Origin: Actinomycetes bacterium | GTDB taxonomy: Bacteria; Actinomycetota; Acidimicrobiia; Acidimicrobiales; Ilumatobacteraceae | Assembly (NCBI GenBank): GCA_025359865.1 | Contig: JANYDH010000171.1 | Coordinates: forward strand, 1-32,435 | DNA length: 32,435 nucleotides | Direction of reading: 5' to 3' | In this document: in pieces, positions 22,718 through 30,042 of the stretch | Layout: every line of letters starts with the position of its first letter | How positions within the stretch are numbered: the first letter of the stretch is position 1 | The notes under the pieces: model-generated | Database searches by the model: none | Seen by the model: the letters and a program-made list of their open reading frames with translations, nothing else | Told to the model about the DNA's origin: nothing | Position numbers and translations under genes: made by a program

Positions 22718-23556
22718 CCCGAGCCTGCAACGTGTTCGAGCAGCACCGCATCGCTGAGAGCCGGCCACAGCACGAGGGCCTCTGCTGCCCACTCATCGAA
22801 CGCCCGGTCGGTGAGTGCGATGCAAGCAATGCCCCCTCCGGCTGCGGCCACCTGATCCACCCACAGAAACGTACCAGAGCCGCCGAAGTGGCCAACCGTG
22901 GCGGGCGAATTGCGGGTGCCGGTCCAATGCGGTTGTTTGTCTCCTCGGATCTCGATGCCCAACCCCCATGGGCACGGATCGAACCGGCCGATGCCCGGGA
23001 TGATGCCGGCGAGGTCGGCAAACACTGGGTTCGTCGCCTCGGTTGCCGTGGCGGCAGAGATCAATCGGGGAATGAGCAACTCTCCGGCGAAGGCGACAAG
23101 GTCGGTGATCGTGCTCCACATCTGGTGCGCGGGGGAGCCGCGAAGCGTGCTGGCCGACATGCCGAGCGGGGCGAAGACTGCCTCGTGCAGGTAGGCATCG
23201 AATGGCATCCCCGCTGCATCGGCGACAGCTGCGGCGGCAAGCTCGATCCCGGTGTTCGAGTAGATCCTGCGACGACCCGGTCGCGTGATCGGATCAGGAC
23301 CATCGAACCCATACCCACCCGCATGAGCGAGCAGATGACGCAGTGTGCACCCCGGTTGCCCTACGGGCGAGTCGAGCGAGATGATGCCTTCCTCGACAGC
23401 GACGAGCATTGCCCATGCGCTGACCGGTTTGGCGATCGACGCGAGTCGGTACCCGTGGTTCGGGTCTCCGATGGTCGTGACCGAGCGGTCGGAGTGGAGT
23501 ACGGCAGCGCTTACCTTTCCGACGGGCCATGTAGATGTGAGACCCAAAGCAGACAC
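22714..23556 (-). CDS. serine hydrolase, class C beta-lactamase / penicillin-binding-like, 280 aa
   Basis: This is a serine beta-lactamase-fold hydrolase. SxxK is present as SIAKP (YRLASIAKPVSAWAM, around residue 40). The Tyr-Asn motif is YSNTGIELAAA. The third motif, usually KTG or HxG, is HFGGSGTFLW. Members include D-Ala-D-Ala carboxypeptidases, esterases such as EstB, and class C beta-lactamases. At 280 residues it is shorter than AmpC (about 360), and it has no signal peptide, so an intracellular esterase or peptidase role is more likely than antibiotic resistance. The GTG start follows the DAHP synthase stop by 21 nt, so it is probably in the same operon; no ribosome site is clear. Confidence 0.88.
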   Translation of the reverse strand: MSALGLTSTWPVGKVSAAVLHSDRSVTTIGDPNHGYRLASIAKPVSAWAMLVAVEEGIISLDSPVGQPGCTLRHLLAHAGGYGFDGPDPITRPGRRRIYSNTGIELAAAAVADAAGMPFDAYLHEAVFAPLGMSASTLRGSPAHQMWSTITDLVAFAGELLIPRLISAATATEATNPVFADLAGIIPGIGRFDPCPWGLGIEIRGDKQPHWTGTRNSPATVGHFGGSGTFLWVDQVAAAGGGIACIALTDRAFDEWAAEALVLWPALSDAVLLEHVAGSG

Positions 23557-23577
23557 AGTCGACTGGTGGAACAGTAG

Positions 23578-24933
23578 CTAGGCGAGGTCGCTGGTGCGGA
23601 GCATCTCGGCGACGTGGAAGGCCAGATCGAGACTCTGACGAGCGTTGAGGCGCGGATCGCAGACCGTGTGATATCGATCGACGAGTTGCGAATCGAGGAT
23701 CTTGTCGGCACCACCGATGCATTCGGTGACGTTGTCGCCGGTGAGTTCGACGTGGATCCCCCCGGGCCAGGTGCCCTCGGCATGGTGGGCGCGGACGAAG
23801 CCGTCGATCTCGGCACAGATGTCGGCGAAGTCACGGGTCTTGTGGCCGGTGGCCGATGTGAACGTGTTGGCATGCATCGGATCGCACGCCCAAACGACGG
23901 GGTGGCCAGCGTCGTGGACGGCCCGCAGGATGGGGCGGAGCGCTTGTTCGACGTTGGCGGCCCCCATCCGGCTGATGAGGGTGAGTCGTCCCGGGATGCG
24001 GCCGGGGTTGAGTTTCTCGCACAGATCGATCACGTACCCGGTACCGGTGGTAGGGCCGATTTTGCAGCCGATCGGGTTGCCGACACCGCGCAGGAATTCG
24101 ACGTGGGCACCGTCGAGTTCGCGGGTTCGCTCACCGATCCACAACATGTGGGCCGAACAGTCGTACCACCCACCGGTGAGCGAGTCCTGGCGGGTGAGTG
24201 CCTCTTCGTAGCCGAGTAGGAGTGCTTCGTGGCTGGTGTAGACATCGACCTGGTTGAGGTTCGGGTTGCTGTCGGTATCGATCCCGCAGGCGCGCATGAA
24301 GTCGAGCGCGCGATCGATCTCGCTGGCGATCTGTTCGTACCGACGGCCCTCAGGGCTCGACGCAACGAACTCCTGAGTCCAGGCGTGCACCCGGCCGAGG
24401 TCGGCAAATCCACCCTTGGTGAACGCCCGCACCAGGTTCAACGTGGACGCCGATTGGTGGTAGGCCTGAACCAGACGTTCGGGGTTCGGTGTACGGGCGG
24501 CTTCGGTGGCCATGGGATCATTGACGATGTGGCCCCGAAAGCTCGGCAGTTGGAGGTCGCCGACCTGTTCGTACGGCGTGGATCGCGGTTTGGCGAACTG
24601 TCCGGCGATGCGTCCTACCTTGACGACCGGGACGCCGAGTGAGTACGTGAGCACGACGGCCATCTGCAGGATCACGCGCAGTTTCTCGCGGATGTTGATC
24701 GCGGAAAACTCCTCGAAGCTTTCGGCACAGTCACCGGCTTGCAACAAGAACGCGTTTCCTGCCGCGACCTGGCCGAGCGATGCCTGCAATGATCTCGCCT
24801 CGCCTGCGAAAACGAGCGGCGGGAAACCGGCAATCTGCTTGAGTGCGCGGTCGAGGTCGCCCTCATCGGGCCAGTCGGGTTGTTGGCCGGCCGTGTGCGA
24901 TTGCCACGACGATGGAGTCCATGCCTTTACCAC
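23578..24933 (-). CDS. aroG: type II 3-deoxy-7-phosphoheptulonate (DAHP) synthase, 451 aa
   Basis: This enzyme catalyses the first step of the shikimate pathway, condensing PEP and erythrose-4-phosphate. Type II motifs are clear: WTPSSWQSHTAGQQPDWPD at the N-terminus, LLQAGDCAESF with the metal-binding Cys69, RIAGQFAKPRS, SAHMLWIGERT, GCKIGPTT, LISRMGA, VVWACDPMHANT, and GIHVELTGDNVTECIGG carrying a metal-binding Glu. The length fits the mycobacterial and plant type. GTG 24933 is taken as the start because TAACCT lies 7 nt upstream; an upstream ATG at 24990 lies inside the preceding gene and adds a Ser/Ala-rich segment not typical of the family. The following hydrolase, unknown protein and MFS transporter run in the same direction. 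Confidence 0.96.
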   Translation of the reverse strand: MVKAWTPSSWQSHTAGQQPDWPDEGDLDRALKQIAGFPPLVFAGEARSLQASLGQVAAGNAFLLQAGDCAESFEEFSAINIREKLRVILQMAVVLTYSLGVPVVKVGRIAGQFAKPRSTPYEQVGDLQLPSFRGHIVNDPMATEAARTPNPERLVQAYHQSASTLNLVRAFTKGGFADLGRVHAWTQEFVASSPEGRRYEQIASEIDRALDFMRACGIDTDSNPNLNQVDVYTSHEALLLGYEEALTRQDSLTGGWYDCSAHMLWIGERTRELDGAHVEFLRGVGNPIGCKIGPTTGTGYVIDLCEKLNPGRIPGRLTLISRMGAANVEQALRPILRAVHDAGHPVVWACDPMHANTFTSATGHKTRDFADICAEIDGFVRAHHAEGTWPGGIHVELTGDNVTECIGGADKILDSQLVDRYHTVCDPRLNARQSLDLAFHVAEMLRTSDLA

Positions 24934-24940
24934 GCCTGCA

Positions 24941-24946
24941 AGGTTA
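24941..24946 (-). promoter_or_regulatory. -10 box TAACCT for the leaderless DAHP synthase gene
   Basis: On the minus strand TAACCT (TANNNT) ends 7 nt before the GTG at 24933. The box overlaps the last codons of the upstream membrane-protein gene, so DAHP synthase can be transcribed separately from the glycosylation genes. Confidence 0.5.
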
Positions 24947-26890
24947 GCGACGGCGCTGGAGCTGGCGGCAGAGCGTTTCGTTGCGGTCACTGATGACAGT
25001 GAATGAACTCGAAGGGATCATGGTGCCCGGTGGTACTGCGAAGCTGAACAGCGCGAGGTGGCCGTCAGCGGTGACAGAGAGTTCCTTGGTCACGGGATCC
25101 GCGATGATGCGTACGGCGACCGTGGATCCGGCTTGGGTGACTGGTGCGCCGGTCACTGTCGCCTCGCCGGTTCGCAACTCGAATCGCATCGGTCCACTGC
25201 CATCGGCCACCGCAACGATTGTCCAGCTCGCGCCTGCTTCGTCGGTGCCTTCCACGAGAGCCGTCTCGCCGGCAGGATCGAACACGAACCTGCCCGTCAA
25301 CTGGAGCATCCCTTGCGCGCGTTCCAGCGCGACCCACGATCCCTGCTCAGCGATGTACACCGCGATGCAACCGCCGGTGGCGCTCTCATCAACGGCGACG
25401 ACTCCATCGCGGGGCACAGGGAGGCCGGGATCGAAGCCGATCAAACCTGGTGCGGGGTTGCCGAACAATTGATCATCAAGTTGATACCGCCACGCGGTGA
25501 AACCGGGTTCCTTCAGGTTCTGGACCCAGATGGCCAGACTCACGTTGCACCACGTGCCCCACACGACGAGCGATCCAACAGCAGTCTGTGCAAGGCGCCG
25601 TGTGGCTCTGCGGCCGGGCATCGGTATCGCGGCGATGGCGATAGCGCCTGGAACCATCAGCATCGGCAGCATGTCGACCAGGTACCGATTCGCGACGAAC
25701 CCGATGATGAAGCTGGGCGCGGCCGCCACAGCGGCGCCGATCAGCAGGGCGGTCCACGGCCAGGCTCGACGTCGGAGCACGATGACCGTGCCTGCCAGGC
25801 CGGCGAGGAGTAACAGGGTGGCCGATGCAGTGAGCGAGGCTGACGGGCTACTGGTTTCGAGCGGGTATGACCCGTAGTCCGGCGCCAACGGACCGAACCG
25901 GATGAATGGTGCCAGGCGTTCGAACCGTACCGTGTCGGGCCTCAAGTACTGTGCCAGCGTGGTGGGTAAGAACCGGAGGCTGAAGAAGCTCTCGTGGTTG
26001 CCGGCGAACCATGCGGCCCGGGAGGCATCTTGCAGGCTCAGGAGCTGTCGTCCGCCGGGAAGACCGAACAGCGAACCGAACTTGGCGACGTTGACCGCCA
26101 AATGCACGACGACGCCCGTTGCCGCTACGCCAACCATCTCGACCGAGCGGGTTCGTGCCCGCCGCCAGAGCAGCAGGCCGATCAGCACCAGTCCCACTGT
26201 CGCGCCGAATCCGACCGGGGCGCGGGTGAGTGTCGCGGCCGAGGCGGCGACCCCAGCCATAATGGCCGACCGCCGTGATGGTCCGTTCCAACACCGCAGC
26301 GCAGCCACGATCGCCCACACCCCAAAAGCTGCGGCCCACAATTCGGTCTCGTGGTACACGCTGACCCAACCGGCAAGGAACAGCACCGGCGAGCAGGCGA
26401 CCGCGGCAACGAACAGCGGTGTGCGCCACCAGACATCACGGTTGCGATCGGGCCAGATACCGGTGGCCCATTGGCGGGCCAATTCAGCCAGGTGGAACGC
26501 GGCCGTCAACAACGCGACGAACCCAACGGTCATCGAGAGACGTACCAGTCGGCCGGTGAACAACTGGCCGAAGAGAGCGAACGGCAGTCGCACCAGCGAA
26601 AGCAAAGGTCCGTAGTACAGATACGTCTTGCCGTCGATCAAGAAGCCCTCGGGACCAGGGATGCCGGGGCGAACGTCGATCCTGCCGTGCAATAGCGAGC
26701 GCGCCTGCTCGTCGTAGAAGTCGGTGCTGAAGCCGCCACGAGCGAACAGGTCCCATGGGCGCCAACGACACAACACGAGCACGAACAGCGTTGTCGCGAT
26801 CGCGATGGTCCACCGTGAGGTTCGCAGCGACCTGGGCGACGCCGCGAACTGGGCGTCAGCGAGTGCGGTCGGTGCGGTCTGACGCCACAT
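24944..26890 (-). CDS. polytopic membrane protein, probable GT-C-type glycosyltransferase, about 648 aa
   Basis: Roughly ten hydrophobic helices lie in residues 28-450, beginning with WTIAIATTLFVLVL. The first external loop (FSTDFYDEQARSLLHGRIDV, then GKTYLYYGPLLSLVRLP) has the acidic and aromatic pattern seen in GT-C lipid-linked sugar transferases, where an Asp near the first helix is catalytic. The C-terminal ~180 residues are non-membrane and beta-rich, possibly an external carbohydrate-binding-like domain. ATG 26890 overlaps the end of the upstream gene by 35 bp; an ATG at 26935 is possible. Coupling with the GT2-methyltransferase gene suggests a joint role in making a cell-envelope glycan or glycolipid. 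The enzyme class is inferred, not certain. Confidence 0.75.
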   Translation of the reverse strand: MWRQTAPTALADAQFAASPRSLRTSRWTIAIATTLFVLVLCRWRPWDLFARGGFSTDFYDEQARSLLHGRIDVRPGIPGPEGFLIDGKTYLYYGPLLSLVRLPFALFGQLFTGRLVRLSMTVGFVALLTAAFHLAELARQWATGIWPDRNRDVWWRTPLFVAAVACSPVLFLAGWVSVYHETELWAAAFGVWAIVAALRCWNGPSRRSAIMAGVAASAATLTRAPVGFGATVGLVLIGLLLWRRARTRSVEMVGVAATGVVVHLAVNVAKFGSLFGLPGGRQLLSLQDASRAAWFAGNHESFFSLRFLPTTLAQYLRPDTVRFERLAPFIRFGPLAPDYGSYPLETSSPSASLTASATLLLLAGLAGTVIVLRRRAWPWTALLIGAAVAAAPSFIIGFVANRYLVDMLPMLMVPGAIAIAAIPMPGRRATRRLAQTAVGSLVVWGTWCNVSLAIWVQNLKEPGFTAWRYQLDDQLFGNPAPGLIGFDPGLPVPRDGVVAVDESATGGCIAVYIAEQGSWVALERAQGMLQLTGRFVFDPAGETALVEGTDEAGASWTIVAVADGSGPMRFELRTGEATVTGAPVTQAGSTVAVRIIADPVTKELSVTADGHLALFSFAVPPGTMIPSSSFTVISDRNETLCRQLQRRR

Positions 26891-28313
26891 CGAGAACCGG
26901 GCTGACAGACAACTCGTAGACGAACTGGTAGGCAAACAACGTTGGCCACATTCGCACCAGGGCGCGGTCGATCAGTGCCGCCAGTAGCCCAAGCCTGCCT
27001 TCGGTGCGGACGCCAAGCGCATCGAACGGCACGCCGGTGTGGCACCGGGCAATTGGTACGAGCGCTGCTTGTTCCGTCACTCGGGCGAACGATCGACGTG
27101 TAAAGAACCGCATGTGTGTGGCGTCGAGGATGCCGCGCTGGTCGTAGTCGAACAGGCCCAGGGCGATGCGACCGCGTGGGTACCAGTGGGAGATGTTTGG
27201 CACACTGGCAATCAGCGTGCCGCCACGCCGGAGACGTTGAGACATCTCAACGAGCAGTCGGTCGGGCCGTCGAACGTGCTCGATGACGTCGGCAGCGATG
27301 ACCACGTCGAACCCATCGCCTACGTCGTCGGGAATGCCATCTTCAAGATTGGCGTGCACGAAGTGATGCATCCGGTCGCGAACACCGGGTTCTTCGGTGA
27401 GGTCGACTCCGGTGACTTGATGCCCTTGGTCCATCAACGCCTTGGCGAGCCAGCCGGGCCCGCAGCCGACGTCGAGCACCTTCATCGGCAGCCGAGCCTG
27501 CATCATCTGGAGTACTCGACCGTGTGAACTGTGCGCCGAAGGCTTGTATGCGTATGCCTCGGCGACGTGACCCAGGCGGCCACGGCCGAATCCTGTGCGG
27601 CCGAACTTGTACCGCAACGTGTCGATCGCGACGTCGCGGGCGTACACCATGCCGTTGACGTGGCAGATCTCGCCGCCGTAGTAGGTGGGGATCGGCACCT
27701 CAACGATGCGTTGCTCGGCAGCGAGGAGTTGGAGGATGATCTCGGTGTCGAAGTCGAATCCATCGCTGTTGCCCAAGAACGGCAACTCGGCGAGGGCACT
27801 GACCTTGTAGGCGCGATAGCCGGAATGCCATTCACTGAGTTGGGCGCCGGTCACAGCGTTCTGAAATGTGGTGAGTACGCGGTTGCCGAAGTATTTGTAC
27901 GTCGGCATCCCACCCTTACGAGCGGCGCCGGGGGTCATCATCCTTGAACCGAAAACCGCGTCGGCCTCGCCTGCCAGGATCGGGGTCACCAGGTCGCCCA
28001 TCACCTCGGGTGCGTACTGGCCATCGCCGTGGAGCATCACCACCACATCCCAACCATGGTCGATGGCATAGGTGTACCCGGCCTTTTGGTTACCGCCGTA
28101 GCCGAGGTTGGTGGGGTGACGCAGGATCGTGAGCGGCAGATGGTCAACGGACTCGAGGTACTCCGTGGCCACTTGAAACGTGCCGTCGACGGAATAGTCG
28201 TCCTGCACCAGCACTTCGGTCAATTGAGTGCGCATCTCGTGAGGGATGCGGTCAAGGACATCAGCAAGCGTGGATTCGGCGTTGTACGCGACAACGAGCA
28301 CGCCGACCTTCAT
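26856..28313 (-). CDS. GT2 glycosyltransferase fused to a SAM-dependent methyltransferase, 485 aa
   Basis: Residues 1-245 are a GT2 domain of the dolichyl-phosphate-mannose synthase type: VGVLVVAYNAESTLADVL, then VLVQDDYSVDGT, then LGYGGNQKAGYTYAI, then VVMLHGDGQYAPEVM in the nucleotide-sugar/metal site, then DFDTEIILQLLAAEQRIVEVPI. Residues 272-430 are a class I methyltransferase with VLDVGCGPG (Asp281), VTGVDLTEE, DVVIAADVIEHV and LRRGGTLIASVPN. No membrane helices are seen. It would transfer a sugar, perhaps to a polyprenyl phosphate, and methylate a sugar or lipid. ATG 28313 has TACGCT 7 nt upstream, so it is probably leaderless and first in an operon with the membrane protein downstream. 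Confidence 0.92.
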   Translation of the reverse strand: MKVGVLVVAYNAESTLADVLDRIPHEMRTQLTEVLVQDDYSVDGTFQVATEYLESVDHLPLTILRHPTNLGYGGNQKAGYTYAIDHGWDVVVMLHGDGQYAPEVMGDLVTPILAGEADAVFGSRMMTPGAARKGGMPTYKYFGNRVLTTFQNAVTGAQLSEWHSGYRAYKVSALAELPFLGNSDGFDFDTEIILQLLAAEQRIVEVPIPTYYGGEICHVNGMVYARDVAIDTLRYKFGRTGFGRGRLGHVAEAYAYKPSAHSSHGRVLQMMQARLPMKVLDVGCGPGWLAKALMDQGHQVTGVDLTEEPGVRDRMHHFVHANLEDGIPDDVGDGFDVVIAADVIEHVRRPDRLLVEMSQRLRRGGTLIASVPNISHWYPRGRIALGLFDYDQRGILDATHMRFFTRRSFARVTEQAALVPIARCHTGVPFDALGVRTEGRLGLLAALIDRALVRMWPTLFAYQFVYELSVSPVLDVASDRTDRTR

Positions 28314-28320
28314 GAAAGCC

Positions 28321-28326
28321 AGCGTA
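28321..28326 (-). promoter_or_regulatory. -10 box TACGCT for the leaderless GT2-methyltransferase gene
   Basis: On the minus strand TACGCT (TANNNT) ends 7 nt before the ATG at 28313. It lies in the 81-bp gap after the sigma factor gene; this gap shows no other clear element. Confidence 0.45.
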
Positions 28327-28394
28327 CTCGTTGTACCGAGGGAAGTGAGTTGTCGTGCCTGTGGTCGTGCCTGTTGTTCTGCCCTGTGTCGTGC

Positions 28395-29222
28395 TCAGGC
28401 GGCGAGGATCCGCTCGGCATCCTCACGGAGTCCGGCTACAGCCCGACTGACCAACCGGCGAGCAGCCTCGGCGGTGACGCCCAGGTTTTCGCCGACCTCA
28501 CGGAAACTCTTGCGCTCACCGTCGAGCAGACCGAAGCGTGCCTCGACGGCATAGCGGGCGCGCTTGTCGAGCGTGCCGAGCAGTTCGTCGAGCAGATCGC
28601 TGTCGACGATGGCCATCACGGCGTCTTCTGGGGTTCCGTCACCGTTGGCCATGAGGTCGCCGAGGGTTGCGTCGCCGTCGTCACCAATGGTTTTGTCGAG
28701 CGACACCGGGGTGGTCAGGCGGTGCAGTTCGGCGTTGCCGATGTCGAGGGTCTCGCCATCACCGCTGGCTTGACGCAACGCAGCACGAAGGCTCGCCGAG
28801 CGATCGCCGGGAATGCGGATGAGGCTGGCCTTCTGGTCGAGTGCACGGCCGATGGCCTGGCGGATCCAGAATGTCGCGTAGGTAGAGAACTTGAACCCTC
28901 GCCGCCAGTCGAACTTGTCGACAGCGTGCTCGAGGCCGAGGTTGCCCTCTTGGATGAGATCGAGCAGGTCCATGCCTTGGGGGAGGGGGTAGCGGCGAGC
29001 AATGCTCACCACGAGGCGCAGGTTGGAGCGGATGAAGCGATCCTTGGCAGAAGCGGCTGCAGCCACAGAGGCCTTCAGCGCTGCGCCCTTGTCGCCGTTT
29101 GCGAGGCGATCGGCCGCTGCACGGCCAGCTTCGATGACGCGAGACAACTCGCGCTCTTCTTCCGCATTGAGCAAGGACACCTTACCGATGTCGTTCAGGT
29201 ACAATCCGATTGAGTCATTCAT
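28395..29222 (-). CDS. sigma-70 family RNA polymerase sigma factor (group 2/3), 275 aa
   Basis: Region 1.2 is DSIGLYLNDIGKVSLLNAEEERELS. Region 2 is intact: RFIRSNLRLVVSIARRY, then LDLIQEGNLGLEHAVDKFDW, then GFKFSTYATFWIRQAIGRAL, which recognises and melts the -10 box. Region 3 is short. Region 4.2 is a helix-turn-helix, SFREVGENLGVTAEAARRLVSRAVAGLR, diverged from the RpoD consensus (VTRERIRQIEAKAL). The absence of region 1.1 and the short length place it with SigB/HrdB-like alternative factors rather than the primary SigA. ATG 29222 gives a start at region 1.2; an in-frame TTG lies at 29237. It has its own near-consensus promoter upstream, and its regulon is unknown. Confidence 0.93.
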   Translation of the reverse strand: MNDSIGLYLNDIGKVSLLNAEEERELSRVIEAGRAAADRLANGDKGAALKASVAAAASAKDRFIRSNLRLVVSIARRYPLPQGMDLLDLIQEGNLGLEHAVDKFDWRRGFKFSTYATFWIRQAIGRALDQKASLIRIPGDRSASLRAALRQASGDGETLDIGNAELHRLTTPVSLDKTIGDDGDATLGDLMANGDGTPEDAVMAIVDSDLLDELLGTLDKRARYAVEARFGLLDGERKSFREVGENLGVTAEAARRLVSRAVAGLREDAERILAA

Positions 29223-29333
29223 GGCAATTGTTCTCAACTTCTCTGTTCGTCGTTACATTCCGCGCGGGTGACGTGTCGTTTGGCACACCGGCAGAGATCG
29301 GCGGAGGTGATATTCGGGGGGACATGGAACTGT

Positions 29334-29362
29334 ACTACAGATGTCAAGCCCTGTCCTGTCAA
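29334..29362 (-). promoter_or_regulatory. near-consensus promoter of the sigma factor gene
   Basis: On the minus strand, -35 TTGACA (29362-29357), a 17-bp spacer and -10 TGTAGT (29339-29334) give a standard sigma-70 promoter. A second TTGACA (29347-29342) lies inside the spacer. Transcription would start near 29327, leaving a leader of about 105 nt, long compared with the leaderless genes nearby. No obvious riboswitch was seen in it. Confidence 0.55.
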
Positions 29363-29413
29363 GAACGTCCATGACGGGCGGATTCCTGCACGTAGGGTGA
29401 TCGGTCCCGCCTC

Positions 29414-29419
29414 TAGACT
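29414..29419 (+). promoter_or_regulatory. probable -10 box TAGACT of nadD
   Basis: TAGACT (TANNNT) ends 8 nt before the GTG at 29428, giving a leaderless or near-leaderless transcript. A second TAGGGT box lies at 29393-29398. The 205-bp divergent gap 29223-29427 holds this and the sigma factor promoter and no gene. Confidence 0.4.
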
Positions 29420-29427
29420 GATACTTC

Positions 29428-30042
29428 GTGTCGCAGAGCCCTCCAACATCAGTCCCGCGCGCCCGGGTCGGCCTTTTCGGTGGCACGTTCGACCCACCCC
29501 ATGTGGGGCATCTTGTCACGGCGGTCAACGTCCGCCACGCACTGCGGTTGGACACCGTGATCTTGATGGTGGCCAATGTGCCCTGGCAAAAGCAGGGGCA
29601 TCGCGTAATCTCTCCTGCCGATCATCGCCTCGCGATGGTCGAGGCAGCGGTGTGTGGAGCCGAGGGCCTGATCGCTGGCCGTACCGAGATCGACCGAGGG
29701 GGACCGAGCTTCACTGCCGACACGCTTGCCGCTCTGGCCGACGAGCATCCTGGTGCCGAATTGTTCACGATCGTGGGTGATGATGCCGCTGCGGGCATCA
29801 CGACGTGGGAGCGACACGACGAGGTCGTTCGCTCCTCGACCCTTGTGGTGGTGGATCGCCCTGGTGCTCCGGTTCAGCTACCTGAGCAGTTCGACTGGCA
29901 GCGGGTCGAAGTTCCTCGCCTCGATGTATCCAGTACCGATTTGCGTGCACGCGTTCGTGAACACCGTCCGCTCGACTACCTTCTCACCGAGGCGGTTCTG
30001 CGGTATGTGCGTGCCCACGCCCTGTATCAGGAGTCAGAGTGA
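29428..30042 (+). CDS. nadD: nicotinate-mononucleotide adenylyltransferase, 204 aa
   Basis: This enzyme adenylates nicotinate mononucleotide to deamido-NAD in NAD biosynthesis. The nucleotidyltransferase signature GGTFDPPHVGHL carries the catalytic H25-x-x-H28. FTIVGDDAAAGITTWERHDEV matches the NadD substrate-binding region, with Trp. The SSTDLRARVREHRPLDYLL segment is the family ISSTxIR motif that binds ATP phosphates. Length is typical. The GTG start fits the upstream -10 box. It leads a tight operon: the next gene starts within its stop codon (GTGA). Confidence 0.96.
   Translation: MSQSPPTSVPRARVGLFGGTFDPPHVGHLVTAVNVRHALRLDTVILMVANVPWQKQGHRVISPADHRLAMVEAAVCGAEGLIAGRTEIDRGGPSFTADTLAALADEHPGAELFTIVGDDAAAGITTWERHDEVVRSSTLVVVDRPGAPVQLPEQFDWQRVEVPRLDVSSTDLRARVREHRPLDYLLTEAVLRYVRAHALYQESE

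Noticed and set aside
22714-23556. Antibiotic-resistance beta-lactamase
   Set aside because: The fold motifs fit, but there is no signal peptide, the length is short, and the operon context is metabolic. A resistance call is not supported.
28029-29213. 394-codon plus-strand open frame opposite the GT2 and sigma factor genes
   Set aside because: It spans two conserved minus-strand genes and the gap between them, which a real gene would not do. No motif is visible.
29223-29427. Riboswitch in the sigma factor leader
   Set aside because: No known aptamer core could be recognised, and the region is explained by two divergent promoters.
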